This document shows, piece after piece, positions 1 through 11,256 of a stretch of DNA of 38,341 bases. Source of the DNA: Ectocarpus siliculosus (Eukaryota; Sar; Phaeophyceae; Ectocarpales; Ectocarpaceae); the NCBI GenBank assembly GCA_000310025.1, contig FN649751.1, positions 5,097,548 through 5,135,888 on the forward strand, read 5' to 3'. Both the position numbers and the translations under genes were made by a program. Each line of letters begins with the position of its first letter. Position 1 is the stretch's first letter. A model generated the notes under the pieces. That model ran no database searches and was not told where the DNA came from. It worked only from the letters and a program-made list of their open reading frames with translations.

Positions 1-206
1 CTTCCGCTCGTGGTCTAGTGGATAGCGCTAGTTCGTGTGTACACAGAGGGAAGAGAGTGCTGAACTCTTCTCGCATTAAAATCGAAGGCAAAGTACCGCA
101 GGAGGGGAGGGTAGAGAGGGGCTCTTCTGTGTGACCACGGGTTGGAGTAAGCGGCACTAGTGCTGTGAGCGCTGATTTGAAGTGAAGACCAAAAAAAAAA
201 AAAAAA
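1..206 (+). repeat. tRNA-derived SINE-like element, copy 1
   Basis: The first ~200 bases match 25214-25415 at roughly 90 percent or better by eye, with a few small indels. The head contains an A-box-like TGGTCTAGTGG at 11-21, followed by GATAGCG as in a tRNA D arm. A B-box-like GGGTTGGAGT lies further in, and the element ends in a run of about 16 A. It sits in the intron after the last visible GH114 exon. The 5' end may be cut by the window edge. Confidence 0.75.
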
Positions 207-269
207 GGCAGGTAGGACGTAGAGTCTCGACATGAAATCAACTCGTGCTTTTTTGTATGGTCAACTCAC

Positions 270-3200
270 CGTCTCCGCGAACCATTTGTTGTATGTGACC
301 TGCTCGTCCCGGGAGATGGTGAGACCGGTCCCCTCCTGGTTCCAGTTCTGCCCGCCGGGGAAGAGGGGGCCAAGAACAACAACAATTGAACAAGGGAGAG
401 ACACAGATCAACGACATCAAGACGTGGCACGTGGGACGACGGATCGCTCACGCAGGAGCGTAGCAGGAGAAGGGTAGCGATCGGTCAGCATGTTCTCTGC
501 AGCACAACAACCACGGTGAAAATGTTTCGGTGCACTGGGAAAACGGATACTACTGTGAATCCGTGCGTTCATTGCGTGGGCTCGATACTTGTGTAAAAGG
601 ACGAAAACTCGCGACCCGCGTTGGTGCGATTCACACCGTACTTTGAAAGTTGAATCACTTGCAAAAAAACTATGGCAATGATCACGGGCGTGCGGGTAGG
701 CCATGAACGCCATGTATTTCTCCTTCAACCGCCCCATCTTCCGTATACCATGCCTCTTCTCCAACTCCCAGTCCAACCCCGTCCCTAGCACATACCATGT
801 GGAATATACATCCCCCCGCGGGTTTTCGTCGTTTGGCAACGACGTTGTAAAACAAGCCGCCGCCCCCGGTGTTTGCCATCGGGGTTGGGTTTTCGTCGCT
901 TGGAAGCGATGTTGTAAAACCAGCCGATCACTTCGTGAGCTCGGCAACCAGGTTACTGCTTTTTGTTTCCTTTTTTTTTTTTTGCGATAACCATGAATGG
1001 TGGTCGAGTAGATTATGTTGTGCGGGATCGAGAACCCTCACTCCGCGCAAAGGAGATAATCGCACAACGTTGTGTTAAAATGGTCAAGCACCCTCGAGGC
1101 CGTTACACAGTGCTTATAGCCGTCTCTGGAAGTGAAAGCACCAGAAAATAAATTAAGTCATAAGCAGCTGGCATCCGTACGGAAGGAAGAAAGCACAAGA
1201 TGCCGAACACCCTAGCAGGATGCAGCACACCCTTCATGCGACTCGCCGCATACCTCACGGCGCTTCGCGCTTTGTGATGTGAGAGCCTGGTCCGGTGAGA
1301 ACCCGGCGTGCTGAGAACCCGGCGTGCTCCGTCCCGGCTTTGTAGGGATGCTAGGTCAATGGTCTAACGACTACGGCATTCACGACTATGAGTACACCCC
1401 CCCCCCCCCTACCCCACCGCCTTGTCGACTTCGCCGACAATAACTTGATTACTTTCCGACCCGGGGCCACGCACACAAAGACGTGGGGGGCGGCTCCTCC
1501 CGGACCCTCTCCGGTGGTCTGAGTGGTGAGTGGGCACTCACAGACATGTTGTCGGGCTCGATGGCGTCGCAGTTCATCCTGGCCGCCTTCTCCACGCGGG
1601 CCTCCATGAGATCCCTCACGCTCTGCGACCAAGCCCACAACGCGGCAACGGTATCACGACGTGATGAAGGTCAAAAACAAAGCAAGAGAGTGGTGTTGTT
1701 GTTGCTGTTGTTGGGAATAGTGTGCTGAATCATATGCAGCACAGCGTAGAGTAAACACGAAAACGCGGACGAGTCTACACAGGCCACTTTGTCGTGCTCT
1801 GCTCAGGCAGCGCACTCGTTGGCGGGGGTGGCGTTGTGTCTCCTCAGAACGGCACGCCTTGTCGTGGCCATCATGCTTCATGCGTACCTGCTGGGTGATG
1901 TCGAGGAAATTCTCGCCTTGCCAGTCGTCCCAGGAGTTCCCGACCGCGGAAGACGGGAAGGCACCGGCGTCCTCGCGCCACGACTCCACGGTGCCGACGG
2001 AGATGTAGCAGGAGACGTACTTGCCCTTGCCGTGCAGCTCGTCGATCGTGTCTTGAGCGTTGTCTGAAGCGACGGCGACGACAACGGCATATTAATTGAA
2101 CAGAAAACGGCGAGGGCGACGATGGCGACAACGACAGTCAGCAACACGACAACAGCAAAAAATTCAGCGATAGCGCTGGTTTCCATACATCCGGTTGGGG
2201 CCATGGGCCGTGAAGGAGGACGGGGGAGCAGGGGGGGGGGGGTTGACAGCCATCGACTATTGCACGCCCGATTCCAGTCGATGCGTTAAGTCGTGCAAAC
2301 AATTGCGTTTGTTTTTGTTCTTCTCTGGATAAACATGACCAACAACCCGCAACAAGCACGAAAAGCGGCGAGAAAACACACGAGCCACTTCTTCTGGCAT
2401 CGAACGAAAGCTTCTATTTGGCAACCCTCCTCACCCATGTCGATAAAGAACACGTCGACATCGACGTCAGTGTCCACCGGGGTGTTGAGGTTGTAGTTCC
2501 AAGTGTCCCCGACCTTGGGTACCCAGGTGCCCCCCGATGTGGGGGGTGTCGGCGCCGGAGGAGTTGGGGCAGGGCTCGTGGGTGCGGAGGGATCGGGTGT
2601 AGGGGGGGAAGTCGGCGAAGGGTTCGTGGGTGTAGAGGGCTCTGGGGTAGGGGGAGTCGGCGTGGCGGGAGTTGGGGCGGGAGTAGCTTCCGTTGGCGAG
2701 GCAGGGGTTGTCGGCGTCGAAGGCGACGGTGTAGAGGGTGTTGGCGCGGGGGCGGGGGGTTCCGTGGTGAGGAAACCCAGGACGGAGTCGCAGTCGACGT
2801 CCCTAGACGAGTCGGCGCAGCTGCACAGCGGGGCGTCCAGCTCGAGGTTCTTTTTTTAAGCAACAGGAGGTAGGATGGCCAAAGGGTAATGGGAGGGCGG
2901 TACACAGACGAAGGTTGGCCGTTGATGCGCGGGTTCTCGTTGAAACGGCAAGAAGGGTATCTTAGCTGTCGCACACATAAATTAAACTTATATTCATGGA
3001 CTTTCATCGATCGAACCGGGTACAACGAGGCGCGGGGACGTAGACGTTTGCTTGTAGAACCAAGCGAGACCTGCGCTTTGGAGACAACCAACCACAGTTC
3101 ACAACAATTCTTGAAAGTAAATCTCTGGTATTGGGGGGTTTCTTGAATGTAGTCGAACAACCGTTTATTTATATCGAAATCATAATCAATCCTGCAATAA

Positions 3201-6200
3201 ATTATCGATCTCAAAGAGGTCCAGACAACAGCTCGCAAGGTCAGTCTTTTATCTCTTTCCTCCTTCACCTTGAAGATGGTGTCGATACCGAGCGCGTTGG
3301 ACTCATCACACACGCCGTAGTCCTTGCTGTACCTGGAAAATGAAACGTGACACGCGAAGGAAGGGGCGGGAAAGGGGCTTTAGTTTTTTTTGGGGGACTT
3401 CTGACTTCCCACGCAGGGAGCTGAAGTTGACAGGGCGGGATACTCTTCCAGGGGACCGTTGCTCAAGAAGGCGTCTCCCAACCAAAGTTTGTTGCATGAA
3501 TACGAGAAAATACACCGGTGTTGTCATTGGAAAGAGAATTCCGATGGCTTGGGGCAAGCCACACACAAATTAACACACTGGTCTTTTGAGAACTCACGCG
3601 CAGTATCCCTGACGAGCGGTTTGCCTCTATCAACGCCAAAAGACACGCAGACCTTACAGCATGCGACGCGTCTATCTGGCGGCTCTGCTAGGCGCACTCA
3701 CTCCACATTGAAGACGGGCTTGTCCTTCAGCAGGAACGGCACCGTGTACACCTTGGTTTTCACAGAACGAAGAGCGTTTGGTTGGGGGGGGGGGGGGGGG
3801 TCAGGGGCCCCCGGGGGGATGGAAAAACCAAAAAAAATTAAAGTCTAAGAGATCGCACGGGGGCTTCGTGCGGTTGGACCCGAAGAACGTTGTGTGTTCC
3901 CCACCATGGGCAGTTTCCGTTGTTGATAATTGCAGTTTCCGTCGTTGATAATGGCACATTCTGCCCTGCCACGTGGGTTCGACCAACCTCTGGTCACTTG
4001 CTGTTTTGGTGCAGAGTATGGCCTGTATCGAGACTATATGGAGAGCCTCTTGAGGGGACGACATGTGAGCCGAGACTGCGCGCGCTAGTATGGGCAGACG
4101 AGAATAATACGCAAGGTATGCCTAGAAGTATCGCCAACCAAAACGAGCATCGTGAAACCAACCTCAGAGCAAAACAAATACTTCGAGTATATGTACGAAG
4201 TAGAAAACAGTCGAAGCAGCAGTGGCAGCAACAGCGGAAAAAAAATAGAGTTAAAGTTCACGTGTACTCACGCCGCACTCGAACTCCTCGTGACACTCCG
4301 CGATGGCGAAGTCGTAGTACGAGTTCAGGTCCCCCACGAGCTCAAAGCTGTCCTTGATTCCCACCCGCATTCCGTTCTCTCGAACCTTGGGGGCAACAGA
4401 CAAAAAAAACAAGGCATGAGCCAAGGCAAGCAAGCGGCGTTCCGGCGGCCAGGAGATCTAGTCTAAGGCGTTACGACGCCGTAGCAAAGACACACATTCG
4501 AAGCCTTTCTGGCGGCATCACAATCCTAAAGTGTGGTACCAGCGAAGCACCATCATTCGCAATTCCCGGAAACGTGGTCTGACAATATCTGTATGATGAT
4601 CGCGCTCTACGTAGCGCCCGTTCTACTGATGCTACATCGTACCGCACACAGCAATCTCCGTCCTTCTTTTACCGCTCGTTGCGGAGACCTGGGCCTCAGG
4701 GTCCTGGCCGGTATCTAGAATAATAGTACTTTTGTATCTTATTAGCACTCACCAGCAACGCGAACCATATGTTGTAGGCGACCTGGTCGTCCCTCGAGAT
4801 GGTGAAGCCGGTGTTCTCCTGGTTCCAGTTCTGCGGGGGGAGTTCATAATCACCGGTGGAAGAGAATGAAATAGCTATGCCAAAATGAAACGAGAAAAAG
4901 CTCTGATGACTCTGGCGCACGAATGCCAACATTCAGACCGCAACCTGTGTCTCCTGCGATGATACCAGAGCTTGAACCGTTTTTTCTCCCAGAACCTTGA
5001 CACTTTTAAAAGGACGGAGCTGTGTACGAGCTCGACATTTTGCTGGGAGTAGAGGTATACCACGCCGCCAGCGGTATACTGCTACACACACGGGGGGGGG
5101 AGGAACCAACAAATCAAGGGCTTGTCGGCAGTATTGACTCACAGACATGTTGTTCGGCTCGACGGCGTCGCAGTTCGTGCTGGCGGCCTTCTTGACGCGG
5201 GCCTCCATGACCTCCCTCACGCTCTTCCCAGGACATGCGCCGAGGAAAACACGCGAAAAACAAACGCCGATCGCAGCGAGCGATGATGTCAGGAAACGGG
5301 AAGAAATCATGCGTGCGTTCTTCTGAGAGCGGCACGGATACACCGAGCGAGTCCTAAGTAAATAAGAGGCATAGGTTAACCCGTTCAGAAAATAACTAAC
5401 TTTTAACTAGGTGCAAAGGCTTCCTGCGTACCACTTACGAGGTGGTACGGGAGATTTTTTTTCATCGCCGTGTCGACACTCTCTGAGACGTGGTCGTTTC
5501 CGTGTTTTTCCACGGCTGGCTGTGCAACACGAAGTGGCTTCGCGCCTATTCTAATAGGTACGTCGTAACGCCCTAGGGTCGATACAAAGAGCTCATGTGA
5601 TTGTTCGTGCTCCCGACAGACCCAAGAATACGGCGCCCCGGCGTTCCATCTTGGAAGAAGCGTCAGTTGGACGCTTGCATGCTTCTGCATTATATGGTAC
5701 CTCCTGGGTGATGTCGAGGTAGCTCTCGGCTTCCCATTCTTCCATGCGCTGCCCGATCACGGAATCCGGGAACAACTCGAAGTCCTCGCGCCACGGTTCC
5801 GCTGTTCCGACGGAGATGTAGCAGGCGACGTACTTGCCCTTGGCGTGCAGATCGTCGATCGTGTCTTGAGCGTTGTCTGGAGCGACGACGACAACGACAA
5901 CGACGGTGGCGACGAGAATTATATTAGCAACAACCACGACGATCACCACCACCACGACCACCACGACGAACACAACAACAACAGCAACAACAGCGACGAA
6001 CACAACAACAACAACAACAACAACAACCGATCCGTACTCCGTGAAGAACCATAGAGCGCGTGTCACGACCTCGTCTGGTAGTATCTACTTCGACGCCCAT
6101 CCCGAACAAGACTGCTACACCCAAAATGCACTACACCCAATATGCAACGGGTCGAGAATCCCATAAAACCACCGCTATCGCCGCGGCTGGCTGCAACCGG

Positions 6201-9200
6201 CAGAAGATCGGACTCTCCTCACCCATGTCGATGAAGAACACGTCCACGTCCACGTCGATGTCCACCGGGGTGTCCAGGTTGTAGTTCCAGCTATCCCCGA
6301 CCCTGGGAAGCCAGGAGCCTGGCACCGCCGTAGGTGATTCCGTGGCAGGGGTCCCGGCCGTCGATGATGTCGGCACCGGTGTCGGACTGGCGGTCGCTTT
6401 GGTACTAGGCGACGGCGTGCTTGGAGCGGGGGGTTCCGTGGCAGCGGTCCCCCCGGTGGGGGGTGATGTCGGCGCAGCAGGTGAGGGCGGTTCGGCAGTC
6501 GGCGAAGGCGTGCTTGGAGCGGGGGGCTCCGGGGTAGGGGCCGGTGCCGCCGTTGTGGTGGTGGTGGGCGCGAATCCCGTGACCAGGCTGCAGTCGTGGT
6601 CCCTCGAGGGATTGGCACAGCTGCACATGGGGGCCTTCAGGTCGTAGTTCTGCAGAAATAAACGTATCGGCGGAACACGGGCGGATGGCGTCGGGGGACG
6701 GGGGCAGGGGTCGCCGGCAGATTTACCGTCTTGCCAAAACAAGTACAAACAAAATTTGATACCAACTTTACCGCTGTGCACAGCCCGTAAGTTGCCTGTT
6801 GCCCGTCATGCATGCCTCTTGCTGCATTTGTCACCGCCGGGCTCCGCCTTGGTAGTAAATTGTTCGTCGAACGTCAGGGCTGTAACCGAGCTTCTCGTCG
6901 TCGTGCCTACCTTGAAAATGGTATCAATGCCCAGCGCATTAGATCCATCGCACCCGCCGTAGTCTTTGCTGTACCTGAAAGTAGTTGGAGGTGGAGTCGG
7001 GACGGGGACGGGGGCGGGGATGTAACCGACTTGGTTCCGGCTTCGGTCGGCCCTGTAACAGCAGGAAGTTTTTGTGCAGCAGGAACACCCACACTTTTGC
7101 TAAACCCTCCAACAACGTCATCAATAACATCAACACACATTCATCAGAGCCCCCCCCCCCGCCCCCGCCCCCGTAGCCATGCCGGAAGTCTTAAGGCTCT
7201 CGCAAACAAACTGCCTTAACGTGATGTCGGCAGAGGCTAGAGTATCGTGCCGGCCGGCCCGGCACCTCGAACAACAGAGTATCGCATCTAGTTTTGCGTT
7301 TGTAGAGCGAACTCACTCGACGTTGAAGACGGGCTTGCCCTCAGACAAGAACGGGATCTGGTACGCCTGCCACGAACGAGAAGGGAGAACAAGTGCACGT
7401 ATTTGTCGCACCGGGAGAGGGGGCGGGGGGGTAAGAAGGCTTTTGTGTATGGTGCCAACGATGCAGAAACGGTCCCTCCTTGGAAGCAAGGCTTGCTCTT
7501 GTTCGTTGGACGTTGCCATTTCGACCCGGAAGCGCGGCAGGTGGCACATGTTTTGATAACTTCTAGAGCATGTCGATGTGCGCCACAGGAACAAACAAAA
7601 CAGCGCAAGTTGCATGAGAGCAACAACGACTACTATCCGAGGGCTGATCGCAAAGCCTACTCACGTCACACGCATCCCACTGGAGGCACTCAACGCTCAC
7701 GGCGAAGTCGTAGTACATGCTCGTGTCTTCAATCAACGAATGGCCCGCTTTCAGGCCAACCTTCATGCCGTTCTCCTGGACCTGAACCGAAACAGCACGA
7801 GAGAGCGGAACGGCAAGCACAAGAGAGCGGCGAGATTTCCGCCGTACGGACGACAACAAACAAGAAGCCGCAGGAACGGAGCAAGTAGTGGACGATTGGA
7901 TTCTGTGTGGCAAGTCCTGCTATGGCAATTCGCCGAGAATCTTCATAACGGCCACCACAACGGCAGTGAGCGACGAGCTGTGGGAATAGAACAAAGTCGA
8001 AACTTCATACGGAGCCTGTGGCTAGAGTACTGCGTACATCATACATACGCACATACATGGATGATTCGGAAGCGAGCGCCGACAACTATGTACAGGAAGC
8101 GATGATAACTCAGTTTATGGCCTTGGGGAGGACTGGGACACCCCTTGGTGTGAAAAAACGTTCTTAACCTAGCGGTCTTGGGCCGTGCCACCGCATCGGT
8201 GGGAAGACGCCCACCCCTCATCCTGACCCTGCATCTTCTCGGGGCAAAAAGCTACTGGTATGAGTTCGATTTGCGGTGGTTGGTTGGTTTTCCTTACACC
8301 ATGCAAAGACTAGATATATATATGGCACTCACCAGTTCCGCAACCCACTTGTTGTAGGAGATCTGTTCGTCCTTCGAGATGGTGAACCCGGAGTCTTGTT
8401 CGTTCCACACCTGCGATTTTGTTTTTTGTGCGGTGGACGAGTCAACAAGAGAATGGCCGCAGTATGTGATTCATGCTCTTGGGGTAGACCTGCTATTTCC
8501 TGCCATCACATGACTTCTGTGCAAACGCGGACGCTGTCTAAACAGCCGCCGTCGAAATTGCCAAACACGGCAAGTACTACCCTTCCCGACAGAGAGGCCC
8601 CGTGCCGAACGGCGTGCGGAGAGAGAGAGAGCTTGTATGTATGAACGACGAGCGAGCACACCGGGGGGTGCGTGTTGCTGCCGTATTGTCCCCGCGGCGA
8701 CTCACGGAGATGTTGTCCGGCTCGACGGCATCGCAGCCCTTGCTGGCCGCCTTCTTCACGCGGTCCTCCATAATCTCCCTCACAGACTGTAACACTCGAG
8801 AACACGCAAGCCAAGCGCGGAATAATCATCGGACGGTGGGCGGGCGGGCGGGCGGGCGGGCGGGCCAACGGTGAATCGTGCCTACAGGCAGTAGGGAAGA
8901 AGGGTCGAGCGAGACACCCTCTGGTTGGGGTTTCGTTTTGCACTTCTTTTATCCCCTTTCGTCGAACCCGGCGGGGTCATCAGAGGCTGTGCCCGGTATT
9001 CTATGTCCGGCAGGAAGATCACCAGCACATCTACGCGCCCGGAACCAACCGAACTGATACCACATCACTGGGCGTTTTAACTGATGTACCTCCTGGGTGA
9101 TATCAATCCAGTTTTCGCCACTGTCGTCGCCGGAAGCAGTCCCGACCACGGAAGACGGGAACACGCCGACGTCTTCGCGCCACGACTCCACGGTGCCGAC

Positions 9201-9689
9201 GGAGATGTAGCAGGAGACGTACTTGCCCTTGCCGTGCAGCTCATCGATCGTGTCCTGGGCGACGTCTGAAACGACGGCGACGACAAATAGGTTGTTGGTC
9301 GCCGTCGTTTGGGTTGCAGAGGGTTGAACGCCCGCCTCGTAAGCAAAAACGACTTTTGAATGAACGGTGTGCGGCTTCGTACTCACCCAGGTCGATGAAG
9401 AACACGTCCACGTCCACGTCCGTGTTCACCGGCGTGTCGAGGTTGTATTGCCACGAATCGCCGACTCCGGGGACCCAAACGTCTCCACCGCTAGAGGTTG
9501 AGTGCTGCTGCTGAGCCTGACCCTCTAGAGTAGGCGCCATCGTCGCTTGTTCTGGGGTCGGGGCCGGCACAGTCGGCTCCGGCGATGATGTGCCTGTTGA
9601 ATGTTGGAAGTTCATAGGGGGACCGGGCACGTTTTGTGAGGTGACACTGTTCTGCGACCCACAGCATGGACGGGCAGAGGACGTATGGT
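270..9689 (-). CDS. Multi-module GH114 glycoside hydrolase (endo-alpha-1,4-polygalactosaminidase family), three modules visible, partial at the left edge
   Basis: Family role: GH114 enzymes cleave alpha-1,4-linked galactosamine polymers and fold as a (beta/alpha)8 barrel. Exons, high to low: module 1 at 9689-9387, 9265-9090, 8786-8706, 8410-8333, 7781-7665, 7366-7317, 6974-6911; module 2 at 6649-6223, 5876-5701, 5223-5143, 4830-4753, 4385-4272, 3751-3702, 3332-3269; module 3 at 2849-2435, 2063-1888, 1622-1542, 347-270. Each module shows the family signatures in order: W-Y-NLDTPV plus FFIDLD/MD, DTIDELHGKGKYVSCYISVG, SWRED, LDITQE, CDAVEPDN, GFTIS-D-Q--YN-W, E-C, KPVFNVEYS. All junctions keep phase (1,0,0,0,0,2,0). 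Pro/Thr/Ser linkers precede every module. The gene continues past the left edge, since the last four exons of module 3 are absent. Polysaccharide substrate and secretion are inferred from the family and from the probable signal-peptide exon at 10851-11256. Confidence 0.88.
815..931. repeat. Two direct repeats, each holding a perfect or near-perfect hairpin
   Basis: Copy 1 (about 819-862) and copy 2 (about 886-931) share a ~43-base unit starting GGGTTTTCGTCG and ending GTTGTAAAAC-AGCC, with five differences. Each contains a hairpin: 827-844 and 894-911. Three of the five differences preserve or extend pairing in the stem. The pair lies in the long intron of GH114 module 3. Confidence 0.6.
1320..1413 (+). 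repeat. C-tailed tRNA-like short repeat, copy 1
   Basis: The shared core is GTGCTCCGTC, then GGTCAATGGTCTAACGACTA, GGCATTC, GAGTAC and a poly-C tail. Related copies are at 27343-27441, 28457-28550, 29990-30088 (minus) and about 33690-33770. This copy is in an intron of GH114 module 3. Confidence 0.6.
3781..3845. other. Homopolymer-rich, low-quality-looking stretch
   Basis: A G18 run is followed by short runs of C, G and A in an intron next to the 50-bp exon of module 2. Its texture matches the right end of the window (37780-38340), so base errors are likely. Confidence 0.4.
5880..6030. repeat. Degenerate trinucleotide repeat (GAC/AAC/CAC) in a GH114 intron
   Basis: About 150 bases of imperfect GAC, CAC and AAC trinucleotides lie immediately upstream (minus strand) of the module-2 exon 5876-5701. 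On the transcribed strand this is a GTT/GTC-rich tract leading into the acceptor. Long open frames over it in several phases are artefacts of the repeat. Confidence 0.7.
6911..9689 (-). other. GH114 module 1 (N-terminal module), seven exons
   Basis: This is the first catalytic module. The linker exon carries a Pro/Thr/Glu-rich tract and then the WQYNLDTPVNTDVDVDVFFI start of the barrel. The substrate-site motif reads CDAVEPDNIS, with the acidic residues intact, and a later exon gives SVECLQWDACD and then KPVFNVEYSKDYGGCDG. The first exon has two possible acceptors: TCTAG before 9689 (phase 1, which matches the Cys-rich exon upstream) or CGCAG before 9651 (phase 0). All later junctions are GT-AG. 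Confidence 0.82.
8837..8865. repeat. (GGGC)n microsatellite in a GH114 intron
   Basis: About seven tandem copies of a GGGC tetranucleotide lie in the intron between exons 9265-9090 and 8786-8706. The G runs could form a quadruplex on the plus strand, which is the non-template side for this gene's antisense. Confidence 0.8.
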
Positions 9690-10850
9690 CTAGACAGCTC
9701 TCAAGAAAGCGAGATAAGGGGGCGGTTTTGGTTCCGCACTCTCGACAATGAGACCGCAACAAAAGAGAGTTGATTCGTTACGGCACCGATCCATGTCCAT
9801 ACTGACCAATTGTGTCTAGAAAACCCCACACATGCGCGAGGGAAATAAATCAAGGTTCCCCCATCCAAAGATCAGAGAGTATTACCATGCCCCGGCTTTT
9901 TGTGTGGACGCCCACGCCACGCCTACATAATAAGACATGTTGGTTTGGGGACGCGGGTCAAAAACGCGGGGTTTGAGTCAACGACACATCGCTCCTCTTC
10001 AAGCGGTGTGTCCGTGTGATGAACCATGTCCACAAGAAAAGCCAGGGTATTCTACTGAAACAGAGAGAGTACGAAATGCAGAGATCTCTAACTATTGTGT
10101 GTGTACCGAGTAAGCATTACAAATGACTACAGTACGTGTAAAGTACGTGCATATTGCAATTGATACGGTGTACAGAGAGTTAGACTGGGTTATAGGGTTG
10201 TAAGGGGAGAAGGTCCGCTGCTCGTTGTCTTGAGTGAGGCATACACAGCAGTTGTTGCTCTACTACATCTTGCTTCATCCTCGCTCACGGGCTAGGTCTG
10301 CTCAGAGTCGCACATGAAAGTGAGAGATCACCCCAAGTGTAGTTGATTGAATACCGTGTACTGTCTGTAGTGTGTTTCCTACGGAGAGCGAAACGTTGCG
10401 TCGTGTGCTACTTAAACTTGTTGCAAAGGGGTATATCGAAGTCACCAATGATACAACACAGGATCTTGGCCGTAAAACTCAACGGCGCAAGCTGGGATAA
10501 AAGTAAAAGTCGTTCTGTCCGGCAGTTTGTTACATTTGTTTTTTAGCGTAACTAACTGCCGTTGGTAGCAGCATATTTGGCTGGGGACTACATACAGAAG
10601 CTTTCACCCGTACCCTCCAGTTCTCCCGTGTTGTTTCGTCAGGGGTGTGGGCTACATACGATGGGTTACAGGGCTACCGCGCAAACCTTCACCATGCCCT
10701 CCTTGGTTTCGAGTAAAGAGTCTCATAATCTTCTGGGGTATCTTCTGGGGTGTCGCAATGGTTTTTTCGAAAACCGCTCTTCTTGCTGTCTAACATATCA
10801 TCGTAGAAAAGTTAGTGTAGTTCCGGCGGAAAGTACACACAGCAGCTCAC
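9690..10850. other. Probable intron between the Cys-rich exon and GH114 module 1
   Basis: I see no coding signal here on either strand. The region contains AT-richer sequence, poly-A and GTAC-rich stretches and no recognisable domain. If the Cys-rich exon is a separate gene, its 3' UTR and the intergenic spacer would be here. Confidence 0.4.
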
Positions 10851-11256
10851 CAACTTCACCGTCCACGAAGCACGGTGCCTGGCCCGCTACCGAGCACAGA
10901 GCCCCGTGTTCCTCGATGTTAGAAACGCAGCAGTCGTCACCGGTCAGTCCTCCGCCCCTATTAGAGCAACCGACCCCTCCACATGAACGACATTCGTGAC
11001 GGCAACAAGCCTGACCGTTAAGGATGCCGTCGCACGTGAACGGGCTGTCCGATGGAGAGGTTACCGGAGGCTCGGTTGGTGTGGGCGTCGGCGTGGGCGG
11101 CGTCGGTGTCGGCGAGGGGGGCCGGCATACTTCCAACTCGGCCGTCAGGTGATCGATTTCTTGCTGCTTCTCTTCGAGGAGATGAGAGCAATGAGAGGCC
11201 TCCGTGACGTGGAGGGCAGCAACAAGAATGAAAGTGATGAGTGATGGCCTCATCAT
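10851..11256 (-). CDS. Signal-peptide, Cys-rich exon; probable first exon of the GH114 gene
   Basis: The frame opens at ATG 11256 (a second ATG at 11253) with a clear signal peptide, MMRPSLITFILVAALHVTEA. Next come a short charged helix (LLEEKQQEIDHLTAELE), a Pro-Thr repeat linker, and a domain with ten cysteines in a CC--C--CGG-GC--CC--C--PC spacing that I associate with secreted stramenopile proteins. The frame ends at a GTGAGC donor after 10851 (or GTGAAG after 10860), both phase 1. A phase-1 acceptor at 9690 would join it to GH114 module 1, giving a secreted protein of about 1005 residues up to the left edge. The join is inference; the exon could instead be a separate short secreted protein. 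Confidence 0.6.

Larger units (their letters stand above)
270..2849 (-). other. GH114 module 3, first four exons only
   Basis: The linker exon 2849-2435 encodes LELDAPLCSCADSSRDVDCD, then a Pro/Thr/Ser tract and the WNYNLNTPVDTDVDVDVFFI start. Exons 2063-1888, 1622-1542 and 347-270 follow, with lengths identical to modules 1 and 2. The acidic motif reads CDAIEPDNMS. The intron between 1541 and 348 is unusually long (about 1.2 kb) and holds two repeat elements. Donor GTGAGT follows 270, so the remaining exons lie outside the window. Confidence 0.82.
3269..6649 (-). other. GH114 module 2, seven exons, with EPNN instead of EPDN
   Basis: The module starts with a Cys-rich tail of module 1 (LKAPMCSCANPSRDHDC), then a long Pro/Thr/Ser linker of roughly 85 residues, then WNYNLDTPVDIDVDVDVFFI. 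Exon lengths equal those of module 1 except for 114 instead of 117 bp in the fifth exon. The motif that reads CDAVEPDN or CDAIEPDN in the other modules is CDAVEPNNMS here (codon AAC for GAC). The acceptor of the 5223-5143 exon is weak (GGGAAG). Confidence 0.82.

Noticed and set aside
2414-3313. Single 299-codon minus-strand frame taken as one protein
   Set aside because: It joins the real 64-bp exon and the real linker exon through an intron and changes frame relative to the GH114 modules.
5593-6066. Long Val/Asp/Asn-rich open frames over 5880-6030
   Set aside because: They come from the trinucleotide repeat; only the 5876-5701 part is a real exon.
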